A DNA stretch of 8,675 nucleotides from Bacteroidales bacterium (GCA_017555445.1 JAFZGK010000086.1:1-8675), one strand, 5' to 3'. Shown: positions 1-6,104, counted from the stretch's first letter. Numbers and translations: made by a program. Notes: a model not told the origin generated them from the letters alone.

Positions 1-225
1 GGCGCATTGGCAGGACTTCTTATCGGCATCATCTTCACTCCGGTCGGCATGATCATGGGTTCGTTCCTGGGTGCCTTCCTTGCTGAAATGTATTGGGGAA
101 AGAAACCTGCCGGTCCTGCATTGAAGGCAGCATGCGGATCCTTCCTCGGATTCATCCTCGGAACAGGACTCAAGACGATCGTTTCCGTAATGATCATGTG
201 GAAGATAATAGTCTTTGCTTTCTAA
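1..225 (+). CDS. DUF456-type small membrane protein, 3' end (5' truncated by window)
   Basis: The reading frame is open from base 1 and ends at TAA 223-225, giving the last 74 residues of a protein that begins outside the window. What is visible is two glycine-rich hydrophobic stretches separated by a short polar turn (EMYWGKKP). The first runs GALAGLLIGIIFTPVGMIMG and continues through SFLGAFLAE, and the second is CGSFLGFILGTGLKTIVSVMIMW. Alternating glycines in GALAGLLIG and GSFLGAFLAE are typical of DUF456 (PF04306) integral membrane proteins, whose function is unknown. The TTG at position 7 is an internal codon, since the same frame continues upstream. It converges on the GNAT gene, and a T-tailed hairpin about 80 bases downstream is a candidate terminator. 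The family call is fairly confident; no function is inferred. Confidence 0.7.
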   Translation, partial: GALAGLLIGIIFTPVGMIMGSFLGAFLAEMYWGKKPAGPALKAACGSFLGFILGTGLKTIVSVMIMWKIIVFAF

Positions 226-302
226 TGCAGCAGTCAAAAATGCATGCGGCTATCGGCTGCGGGCACAGTCGGACACGTCAGGTGCGCTGCCTTGAATAGA
301 AT

Positions 303-352
303 ACAGGTGCTACATGAAATCCTATTATTTCTGTAGCACCTGTGTATTTTTT
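303..352 (+). terminator. Hairpin plus T-run, candidate rho-independent terminator after the DUF456 gene
   Basis: Left arm ACAGGTGCTACA (303-314) pairs perfectly with TGTAGCACCTGT (332-343). After one bulged T (315), the stem continues with GAAAT (316-320) against ATTTC (327-331), leaving a six-base loop. On the plus strand the hairpin is followed by GTA and six T (347-352), the form of an intrinsic terminator. It lies 78 bases after the DUF456 stop codon. The stem is almost the same as that of the next hairpin, so it may also be a repeat element. Confidence 0.6.
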
Positions 353-378
353 ACCTCATCTTGACCGTTTTACATGAT

Positions 379-415
379 CGGTGCTACAAGAATTGCAGTA
401 AAATATGTAGCACCG
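379..415. repeat. Second hairpin sharing the GGTGCTACA stem; possible 3' hairpin of the GNAT transcript
   Basis: CGGTGCTACA (379-388) and TGTAGCACCG (406-415) form a perfect 10-bp stem with a 17-base loop. The nine bases GGTGCTACA and TGTAGCACC also make up the stem of the upstream hairpin, at 306-314 and 332-340. Both arms are displaced by exactly 74 bases and both enclose 17 bases, although the loop sequences differ. It lies 32 bases past the GNAT stop on the minus strand but has no T-run on that strand, so a terminator role there is uncertain. Confidence 0.6.
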
Positions 416-446
416 GCTTACAGTACCTTCAGCGAGGCGGATATTT

Positions 447-881
447 CTATTCTGGTAAAAGGCGGAATACCCCTGTGTCGTATTCCTCGAAGCCTTCGGA
501 GCGGTAGAGATTTCTTGCAGCCGTTCTTGATGGATTTGATGTCAGGTATATCCTGTAAGGCTTTCCGGATTCCTTGACATGTTCGACTGCTGCCTTGACC
601 AGAGCCTTGCCTATGCCTTGACCTCTGAATGCTTCATGTACGATCACATCTTCGATCCAGTATTTGTCACCGGTAAGGGTGGGGCAGATCGTGAGAGTCA
701 GCATGCCAGCAAGGTGACTGTCGTCGTCAATGGCGGCGAACAAAGTAAGACGGTCTTCCTTCAGGAGTCTGTTGACTCGGTCTCTGTCGATCGTACCGAG
801 GCTTGGAGAAAGTTCATGCAGAAGGAGATCAATCTCCCTCTGCATGTCTTCTTTTATCTCATTTATAGAGTATGTCTTCAT
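447..881 (-). CDS. GNAT-family N-acetyltransferase
   Basis: The 144-residue protein is the usual size for a single GNAT domain. It would transfer an acetyl group from acetyl-CoA to an amine; the substrate is unknown. The middle shows the family signature: strand YWIEDVIVHEAFRG (about 74-87), then the acetyl-CoA pyrophosphate loop RGQGIGKAL. The C-terminal motif B is TSNPSRTAARNLYRSEGFEEY (about 114-134), with the common Asn and Tyr in SNPSRTAARNLY. There is no signal peptide, so it should be cytosolic. The start ATG lies two bases after the asd stop (TAA-TC-ATG) and is preceded by AAGGAG at 887-892, within the last asd codons. This supports translational coupling and membership of the same transcript as asd. 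Whether it acts on a methionine-pathway amine is unknown; it could simply be carried along. Family confidence is high, specific role low. Confidence 0.85.
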   Translation of the reverse strand: MKTYSINEIKEDMQREIDLLLHELSPSLGTIDRDRVNRLLKEDRLTLFAAIDDDSHLAGMLTLTICPTLTGDKYWIEDVIVHEAFRGQGIGKALVKAAVEHVKESGKPYRIYLTSNPSRTAARNLYRSEGFEEYDTGVFRLLPE

Positions 882-883
882 GA

Positions 884-1891
884 TTACTCCTTAGGAAGGA
901 AGCCCTTCTCGATGAGCTTTTCAGCGATCTGTACAGCGTTGGTTGCTGCTCCCTTGCGGAGATTGTCAGCCACGCACCAGAAATTAAGTCCCGACTTCAC
1001 TGAAGGGTCGCGACGGATACGTCCCACGAACACGTCGTTCTTGCCCCAAGCGTAAAGAGGCATAGGATATACATTGTTTGCAGGATCGTCCTGGAGAGTC
1101 ACGCCAGGTGTCTCAGTCATGATCTTGCGTACATCCTCAAGTGTGAACTCCTTCTCGAACTCAAGGTTGATGGACTCCGAGTGACCGCCCTGAACAGGAA
1201 CGCGTACTGTTGTCGGAGAAACCCCGATGCTTTCGTCTCCGAAGATCTTGTGAGTCTCGTTGACCATCTTCATCTCCTCCTTGGTGTAGCCTGTCTCAAG
1301 GAATGAGTCGATGTGCGGAAGGATGTTCTGGTCGATAGGATGCGGATATACTGCATCGTACTCACCCCACTTGCCGCCGGCGCGCTCTGCAGTCATCTGG
1401 TCCATAGCCTTATAACCTGTACCTGTAACTGACTGATATGTAGATACTACCACTCTCTTGATGGTGTACGCCTTATGGAGTGGCCAGAGCGGAAGGAGCA
1501 TCTGGATTGTAGAGCAGTTAGGGTTTGCGATGATGTAGTCCTCAGCCTCGATCACGTTGCCGTTCACCTCCGGAACCACGAGTTTCTTGGTAGGGTCCAT
1601 TCTCCAGTGTGATGAATTATCCACCACTCTTGTGCCGACTTCTGCAAACTTAGGAGCGAGTTCTGCTGAAGTGCTTCCGCCCGCAGAGAAGAGTGCGAGG
1701 TCAGGACGTGCTGCAATAGCGTCCTCTGCGCTTACTACTGTCCATTCCTTTCCCTGGAATGTAATCTTGCGTCCAACCGACTTTGCTGATGCTACCGGAA
1801 GGAGTTCTGTCACTGGAAAGTTTCTCTCTGCGAGTACTTCCAGCATTCTTGTGCCAACCAGTCCTGTGGCACCAACTACAGCTACTTTCAT
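884..1891 (-). CDS. asd: Aspartate-semialdehyde dehydrogenase
   Basis: The 335-residue enzyme reduces L-aspartyl-4-phosphate to L-aspartate-4-semialdehyde with NADPH. This is the branch point toward lysine, threonine and methionine. The N-terminal Rossmann motif is GATGLVG (residues 7-13). The catalytic cysteine is C126 in NPNCST, and substrate-binding arginine R230 and catalytic histidine H237 lie in VRVPVQGGHS. The family motif SVTGTG is at about 154-159, and the length matches bacterial Asd. The ATG at 1891 is the only sensible start, as MKVAVVGATG places the nucleotide-binding loop correctly. The gene follows metY on the same strand but after a 340-base gap, unlike the tight metY and GNAT junctions. 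The start codon lies in the downstream arm of a perfect inverted repeat, which could restrict translation. No truncation or missing catalytic residue is visible. Confidence 0.97.
   Translation of the reverse strand: MKVAVVGATGLVGTRMLEVLAERNFPVTELLPVASAKSVGRKITFQGKEWTVVSAEDAIAARPDLALFSAGGSTSAELAPKFAEVGTRVVDNSSHWRMDPTKKLVVPEVNGNVIEAEDYIIANPNCSTIQMLLPLWPLHKAYTIKRVVVSTYQSVTGTGYKAMDQMTAERAGGKWGEYDAVYPHPIDQNILPHIDSFLETGYTKEEMKMVNETHKIFGDESIGVSPTTVRVPVQGGHSESINLEFEKEFTLEDVRKIMTETPGVTLQDDPANNVYPMPLYAWGKNDVFVGRIRRDPSVKSGLNFWCVADNLRKGAATNAVQIAEKLIEKGFLPKE
887..892 (-). promoter_or_regulatory. Strong Shine-Dalgarno (AAGGAG) for the GNAT gene, inside the asd 3' end
   Basis: On the minus strand AAGGAG lies five bases before the GNAT ATG and overlaps the last Lys-Glu codons of asd. 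No comparable site precedes metX, thrA, asd, the lrp-like gene or bglX here, in keeping with weak Shine-Dalgarno use in Bacteroidota. It therefore fixes the GNAT start and suggests re-initiation after asd. It could also be a coincidence of Lys-Glu codon choice. Confidence 0.6.
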
Positions 1892-1919
1892 ATAAAAATT
1901 CGATTTTTATATGAAAGTA
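1883..1919. repeat. Perfect 17-bp-arm inverted repeat covering the asd start codon
   Basis: TACTTTCATATAAAAAT (1883-1899) and its exact reverse complement (1903-1919) are separated by three bases (TCG). In the asd mRNA the ATG and the next two codons form the 3' arm, so the start would be buried in a stem with loop CGA. The stem is mostly A-U, so its stability is modest, but it has no mismatch. It could regulate translation, or it could be a scar of fold-back copying of the gene start. Confidence 0.9.
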
Positions 1920-2050
1920 AATTCCTCTATGCCTAGGGGCTCTGCCCCTATTATACCCCGCGGCCTTTGGCCTTTCGTTCGTTCCGAACACGGCGTCGGC
2001 CGTCGCTCTGAAGAGCGAGGAAGAGATATAAAGGAACTTACTTCATATAA
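1907..2050 (-). other. TIR-like stem enclosing five hairpins upstream of asd: candidate leader RNA domain or MITE-like element
   Basis: The ends are imperfect inverted repeats: 1907-1930 against the reverse complement of 2028-2050, with 21 of 23 aligned bases identical plus one single-base gap. They share TTATATGAA, GTAA, TTCCT and TAT in order. Inside are five short hairpins. Stem 1934-1950 is TAGGGGC/GCCCCTA. Stem 1962-1972 is GGCC/GGCC. Stem 1977-1989 is GTTCG/CGAAC, 1990-2003 is ACGGC/GCCGT and 2004-2017 is CGCTC/GAGCG. The last three abut with no spacer. In the asd mRNA the outer stem would use the strand that also pairs with the asd start, making two exclusive folds. Whether this is a functional RNA or an inserted palindromic repeat cannot be decided here. 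No coding sequence is supported in it. Confidence 0.55.
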
Positions 2051-2058
2051 TTAAACAA

Positions 2059-2068
2059 CAAAATTTTA
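2059..2068 (-). promoter_or_regulatory. Weak candidate -7 element for a separate asd promoter
   Basis: The minus strand reads TAAAATTTTG in an A/T-rich stretch (2040-2085) between the two hairpin clusters. This is close to the Bacteroidota TAnnTTTG -7 box but has extra spacing, and no TTG -33 box is evident. If used, transcription would start near 2052, so the RNA would begin almost at the outer stem of the 1907-2050 domain. This is a speculative call. Confidence 0.25.
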
Positions 2069-2075
2069 ATCTTTA

Positions 2076-2099
2076 ATATTAATAAGGCGCTTCAGCGCC
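2076..2099 (-). terminator. Candidate terminator downstream of metY
   Basis: On the minus strand the stem GGCGCT-GA-AGCGCC (2099-2086) is followed by TTATTAATATT, a T-rich but interrupted tail. It lies about 130 bases past the metY stop, after several other hairpins. It may end or attenuate the metX-thrA-metY transcript before asd. The tail is weaker than in a classical intrinsic terminator. Confidence 0.4.
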
Positions 2100-2209
2100 G
2101 CGACATCCGCGTCAGCGAGATGTTGCTTGCAACATCGAAGCAGCGGGGGCGCCCGACCCGATAGAAGAGAGCGGTCGGCTTGCCCCTGGGGGCTGTCGCC
2201 TCAGGCGAC
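2086..2209. repeat. Second cluster of short palindromes just downstream of metY
   Basis: Successive self-complementary units are present. GGCGCT/AGCGCC spans 2086-2099 and GATGTTGC/GCAACATC spans 2119-2136, the latter an 8-bp stem with a two-base loop. GGGCGCCC is at 2147-2154, GCCCC/GGGGC at 2182-2193, and GTCGCCT/AGGCGAC at 2195-2209. The style resembles the hairpins at 1934-2017, but the sequences are not copies of them. This fills the rest of the 1892-2231 gene-free gap. I see no open frame with recognisable content and no tRNA. Confidence 0.7.
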
Positions 2210-2231
2210 TGGGGGTAGAAGGCTTGAGATC

Positions 2232-3506
2232 TTACAGCGCGGCTTTAAGATCTGCGATGAGGTCGTCTACGTTCTCGATGCCGACACTGAGGCGGAGCAT
2301 GTTAGGGTAAACTCCTGCTGCCACCTGCTCCTCAGGACTGAGCTGAGAGTGAGTAGTCGATGCAGGGTGGACGATGAGTGACTTAGCATCACCTACGCTA
2401 CCTACATGAAGGATGAGGTCGAGCTTTGTCACAAGTGCAGCAGCAGCTTCGAAACCTCCTTTGACGCGGAATGTGAGCACGCCGCCGAAACCATGCTTGA
2501 GGTACTTGCATCCGAGCTCATGATAAGGATTGCTCTTCAGACCAGGGTAGTTCACGCTTTCCACAGCTGGATGATTCTCAAGGAATTCTGCCACTGCGAG
2601 TGTGTTGTCGCAGCTGCGCTCAGCTCTCAATGAGAGAGTCTCAAGACCCTGAAGCATAAGGAAAGAGTTGAAAGGTGACGGTGCAGGTCCGATATTGCGG
2701 AGACCGTCCACGCGTACGCGGCCGGCGAATGCTGCAGGACCGAATACCTCCTTATATACGAGACCGTGATAGCTCTCAGAAGGTGCAGCAAGCAAAGGAT
2801 ACTTCTCTGCTGTCCAGTCAAAGTTACCGCCGTCAACAACAACGCCGCCGAGTGCTGTACCATGACCGCCGATCCACTTTGTTGCAGAGTGTACTGAAAC
2901 GTGTGCTCCCCACTCGAACGGACGGAAAAGATATCCACCCATACCGAAGGTATTGTCCACCATCACGCAGATGCCCTTTTTCTGAGCAAGCTCTGCAATC
3001 GGCTCATAATCAGGAATGTTGAATGCCGGATTGCCGAGATTCTCAAGGTAGATAGCCTTTGTACGGCCATCGATGAGCGGCTCGAGATCCTCTACGCGGT
3101 CGCTCTTTGCAAAACGAACCTCGATACCCATGTCACGGAGAGTGATTGCAAACATTGTGAATGTACCTCCATAAAGGAAAGGCTGAGCCACGATGTTATC
3201 TCCAGGACCGCAGATATTGGTGATTGAAAGGAATACAGCTGACTGACCTGAAGCTGTAGCTACTGATGCCACACCACCCTCAAGGGCAGCCATTCTCTTT
3301 TCAAACACATCTGTAGTGGTGTTTGTGATACGTGTATATATGTTTCCGGCGCGCTTGAGCTCGAAAAGCTCAGCACCATATTCCATGCTGTCGAAAGTGT
3401 ATGCTGTGCTCTGGTAGATAGGCACTGCTGTTCCCTTTGAGACAGGATCGATCTCCTGTCCTGCTCTGACCTGAAGGGTCTCGAATTTATAGTTCTTGTT
3501 TTCCAT
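2232..3506 (-). CDS. metY: O-acetylhomoserine sulfhydrylase (O-acetylhomoserine aminocarboxypropyltransferase)
   Basis: The 424-residue cytosolic PLP enzyme of the Cys/Met metabolism family would join sulfide to O-acetylhomoserine, giving homocysteine and acetate. The length fits MetY (about 420-430) better than the shorter MetB/MetC enzymes (about 380-400). N-terminal FETLQVRAGQ, the PLP-phosphate-contacting YTRITNTTTD (57-66) and cofactor-stacking ATASGQSA (83-90) are present. D184 in VMVDNTFG would contact the pyridine nitrogen. The Schiff-base lysine is K210 in HSATKWIGGHG, and the C-terminal PASTTHSQL (381-389) is the substrate-carboxylate motif. The start codon follows the thrA stop by two bases (TAA-TC-ATG), so the two are almost certainly cotranscribed and probably translationally coupled. 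Having metX in the same block, with no cystathionine-pathway genes in view, supports direct sulfhydrylation. An O-succinylhomoserine substrate is less likely given MetX. Confidence 0.95.
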   Translation of the reverse strand: MENKNYKFETLQVRAGQEIDPVSKGTAVPIYQSTAYTFDSMEYGAELFELKRAGNIYTRITNTTTDVFEKRMAALEGGVASVATASGQSAVFLSITNICGPGDNIVAQPFLYGGTFTMFAITLRDMGIEVRFAKSDRVEDLEPLIDGRTKAIYLENLGNPAFNIPDYEPIAELAQKKGICVMVDNTFGMGGYLFRPFEWGAHVSVHSATKWIGGHGTALGGVVVDGGNFDWTAEKYPLLAAPSESYHGLVYKEVFGPAAFAGRVRVDGLRNIGPAPSPFNSFLMLQGLETLSLRAERSCDNTLAVAEFLENHPAVESVNYPGLKSNPYHELGCKYLKHGFGGVLTFRVKGGFEAAAALVTKLDLILHVGSVGDAKSLIVHPASTTHSQLSPEEQVAAGVYPNMLRLSVGIENVDDLIADLKAAL

Positions 3507-3508
3507 GA

Positions 3509-5971
3509 TTACATTACAATGTCATTCAATACACCTGATGCTGTCTGATATGCTCCTGCTCCTGCGCCCTGAACCACAAGTGGAGAAGGGTAGAAGTCTG
3601 TCTGGATCAATGCGGCATTATCAGTTCCGCAAAGACTGTAGAGCGGATGATCTGAAGCTACTGACTCGAGTCCGATACGTGCGCGGTAGCCGAGCGGTGC
3701 CTCAGGATCCTTGACGAGTGAAGCGACGAATCTCTGTCTGAGACCCTTTGAAGCCGCCTCGTTGTAGCGTGCTGCAAACATCTCCTCGTTCTCTGCGAGC
3801 TTTGCGTAGAATGAGGCTACATCGCCTTCGAAGAATTCCTCTGGAAGAATGGTCGAGATGTCCACATCCTTCTCGTCGATGCCTACTCCTGCCTCACGTG
3901 AGAGGATGAGCAGCTTGCGGAGTACGTCGCGTCCGCTGAGGTCGAGACGTGGATCCGGCTCAGTATAACCTGCATCCTGCGCTCTCTTGACAACCTCTGC
4001 GAAAGTTCCTCCCTCACCACCTGCATAGTTGCTGAAGATGTAGTTGAGGGTGCCGCTGAGAACTGCCTCGATGCGGATGATCTCATCGCCGCTGTGGACG
4101 CTGCGTGAAATCGATTCAAGGATAGGAAGTGCCGCACCTACAGTTGTCTCGTATCGGAGAGTCGCACCGATTTCGATGGCAGCTTCCTTGAGGGCAGCGT
4201 ACTGCTTGTATGGAGAAGAGAATGTGATCTTGTTGCAGGCAACCACAGAATATCCTCTCTTGAAAAGGTTCATGTACTTGAAGGCGATGTCAGCGGAAGC
4301 TGTACAGTCGACGAATACTGAATTTTCGAGAGTGAGTGTTGCGAGTTGAGTGAAATATGCTTCTTCAGCTGAGCTTGTTCCATTGTTGAGCTGCTCGTTG
4401 ATGTTATCCAGTGAAAGTCCGTTCTTGTCGAGGATGAACTTACGGCTGTTTGAAAGACCGCACACATGGAGTCTACGTCCGGTTCTCTTCTCGATCTTCT
4501 CACGGTTCTTGCCTATGATGTCTACAAGAGCGCGACCTACTGTTCCGAAACCTGCGATGAAGAGATGGATGTCCTTACCGCTTCTTCTGTCGAAAAACTC
4601 ATTATGGATCGTACGGATGGCAGCGTCAGTGTCTGTAGATGAGATGATTACAGAAATATTTCTTTCAGATGAACCCTGAGCTGTTGCACGTACAGGGATG
4701 CTGTTGCGTCCGAGAGCGGCGAGCATACGTCCTGTCGCACCGCTTCTGTTGAGTACGTCGTCACCTACGAGGCAGACGATTGAGAAACCTTTCTCCACCT
4801 TGAGCGGATTGAGCTTGCCGAGAGAAATTTCGTATGCGAAGCACTTGTCCGCAGCCTCACGTGCTTTTTCAGCATCTTTCTCAGACACTGCGATACACAT
4901 TGTGTGTACAGAAGAAGCCTGGGTGATGAGGATGATGTTTATATCGTTACGGCTGAGAGTCTCGAACAGACGGCTTGAGAAGCCCGGGATACCGACCATG
5001 CCGCTTCCCTCGAGTGAAAGGAGAGCGATGTTGTCAGAGTTGGAGATACCGATCACAGAATCCTTGCTGCGTGGCGGATTCTTCTCGATGAGAGTTCCAT
5101 ATGCCTCAGGATCGAAAGTATTCTTTACATATATCGGAATACCCTCTGCCACAACCGGCTGGATTGTAGGAGGATAGATTACCTTCGCTCCGAAGTGTGA
5201 AAGCTCGAGAGCTGCCTTGTATGAAATATTGCTGATGGTGCGTGCTGTAGGGACAACCTTAGGATTCGAGGTCATCATGCCAGGTACGTCTGTCCAGATT
5301 TCAAGGATTCTGGCCTTGCAGCCTACTGCATAGAGTGATGCAGTGTAGTCTGAACCTCCACGTCCTAGAGTGGTTGTTCGGCCCTGCTTGTCTGAAGCGA
5401 TGAAGCCCGGAAGAACGAAGAGTTGAGTGATCGGGTTGCTCTCGACCACATCGTTGATGCGTGAATATGTCTTCTGCACGTCAACTATATTCTTGTCGCC
5501 CTTGGCGACGGTGCGGATCACCTGTCTTGAGTCGATCCACTTAGTCGCAATTCCTATGGAAGCAAGCTTGGTGGCAAGGATCTTTGTCGACCAGAGCTCG
5601 CCGAATCCCTGGATAGCGTCAAGGCTGGCAGGGGAAAGCTCGCCAAGAAGGAACACACCCTGAACGATGCTGCGGAGCGAGTCGAAGAGTGAATCGCACA
5701 CTTTAGTGGATTCGTCCTGCTTTTCCTGAGGAAGGACTTCAGTTATGATCACGTGATGCTTCTCCTGAAGATCATCGATAAGTGTCTTATAGCTTTCGTC
5801 ACGCTGAGAAGCGAGTGTTCCGATCTTGATGAGAGTATCGGTACATCCGCTGATTGCCGATGAAACAAGGATTGTCCTGTCGCGGTCAACTGCCTTTGTG
5901 ACAATCTCGACGACTTTTGACATGTTCTGGGCATTTGCGACTGACGAGCCGCCGAATTTCAATACTTGCAT
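3509..5971 (-). CDS. thrA: Bifunctional aspartate kinase / homoserine dehydrogenase (ThrA/MetL type)
   Basis: The 820-residue fusion has the same domain order and length class as E. coli ThrA. The aspartate kinase domain (about 1-300) starts with KFGGSSVANA (5-14) and includes TLGRGGSDYTA (201-211). Two ACT regulatory segments follow, one with GMVGIPGFSSRLFETLS (324-340) and one with DVLNRSGATGRMLAALG (405-421). The homoserine dehydrogenase half has the NAD(P) loop GFGTVG (474-479), YETTVGAALP (607-616), LSGTLNYIFSNY (638-649) and AGYTEPDPR (667-675). The enzyme phosphorylates aspartate and later reduces aspartate semialdehyde to homoserine. The next position in DPRLDLSG is Leu where E. coli has Asp. 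Threonine feedback is usual for such fusions, but the metX/metY neighbours make a MetL-like, methionine-dedicated role equally possible. An A-rich leader precedes the ATG, with no Shine-Dalgarno. Confidence 0.95.
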   Translation of the reverse strand: MQVLKFGGSSVANAQNMSKVVEIVTKAVDRDRTILVSSAISGCTDTLIKIGTLASQRDESYKTLIDDLQEKHHVIITEVLPQEKQDESTKVCDSLFDSLRSIVQGVFLLGELSPASLDAIQGFGELWSTKILATKLASIGIATKWIDSRQVIRTVAKGDKNIVDVQKTYSRINDVVESNPITQLFVLPGFIASDKQGRTTTLGRGGSDYTASLYAVGCKARILEIWTDVPGMMTSNPKVVPTARTISNISYKAALELSHFGAKVIYPPTIQPVVAEGIPIYVKNTFDPEAYGTLIEKNPPRSKDSVIGISNSDNIALLSLEGSGMVGIPGFSSRLFETLSRNDINIILITQASSVHTMCIAVSEKDAEKAREAADKCFAYEISLGKLNPLKVEKGFSIVCLVGDDVLNRSGATGRMLAALGRNSIPVRATAQGSSERNISVIISSTDTDAAIRTIHNEFFDRRSGKDIHLFIAGFGTVGRALVDIIGKNREKIEKRTGRRLHVCGLSNSRKFILDKNGLSLDNINEQLNNGTSSAEEAYFTQLATLTLENSVFVDCTASADIAFKYMNLFKRGYSVVACNKITFSSPYKQYAALKEAAIEIGATLRYETTVGAALPILESISRSVHSGDEIIRIEAVLSGTLNYIFSNYAGGEGGTFAEVVKRAQDAGYTEPDPRLDLSGRDVLRKLLILSREAGVGIDEKDVDISTILPEEFFEGDVASFYAKLAENEEMFAARYNEAASKGLRQRFVASLVKDPEAPLGYRARIGLESVASDHPLYSLCGTDNAALIQTDFYPSPLVVQGAGAGAYQTASGVLNDIVM

Positions 5972-6000
5972 ATATTGTTGTTTTCTTTTGTTATCATTTT

Positions 6001-6100
6001 TCGCTGTCGCTCAAGCGGCAAGCCGGTTACGACCGAGCATAGCGAGTGGATAAATCATTTCTACAGATATCTCGTCCCCCTTCGGTCGCTCGATATGACA
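6001..6100. repeat. Intergenic palindromic repeat between metX and thrA
   Basis: The 133-base metX-thrA gap (5972-6104) contains a left part, CGACCGAGCATAGCGAGTGG (6030-6049) followed by ATAAATC. A right part at about 6066-6100 contains GATATCTCG, TTCGGTCGCTCG and ATATGACAG. The two halves are imperfect reverse complements around ATTTCTACA. Two further short stems precede them: CGCT/AGCG (6008-6017) and CGGC/GCCG (6016-6025). From general familiarity this resembles the dispersed CGAGCG...GAAATCT...CGAAATGACA palindromes of Bacteroidales intergenic regions. The left part recurs in diverged form at 7344-7370. It could also act as an RNA stability or attenuation structure within the operon. Confidence 0.6.
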
Positions 6101-6104
6101 GTTT

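Noticed and set aside
306..414. CRISPR-like repeat from the repeated GGTGCTACA/TGTAGCACC
   Set aside because: Only two units, repeats of nine bases in hairpin arrangement, no spacers of array type and no cas genes.
579..1055. Plus-strand open frame of 158 codons opposite the GNAT/asd genes
   Set aside because: It lies antisense to two well-supported genes, shows no recognisable motif, and has a composition typical of a mirrored coding frame.
1883..1919. Invertible promoter (phase-variation) flanked by inverted repeats
   Set aside because: The arms are only three bases apart, leaving no segment to invert, and no recombinase gene is nearby.
1701..1991. Minus-strand frame overlapping the asd start in another frame
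   Set aside because: It runs through the hairpin region and then asd out of frame; the Asd frame with GATGLVG is the real one.
1892..2231. Known metabolite riboswitch (lysine, SAM) or tRNA/T-box in the metY-asd gap
   Set aside because: No conserved core of those classes and no cloverleaf could be recognised; the structure is only described as a possible new leader.
4698..5177. Plus-strand open frame of 159 codons opposite thrA
   Set aside because: Ser/Arg/Leu-rich shadow of the thrA coding strand with no domain signature and no initiation context.
3509..5971. Two separate genes (kinase and dehydrogenase) or a frameshift
   Set aside because: One uninterrupted frame covers both domains with the normal ACT linker and the usual ThrA length.
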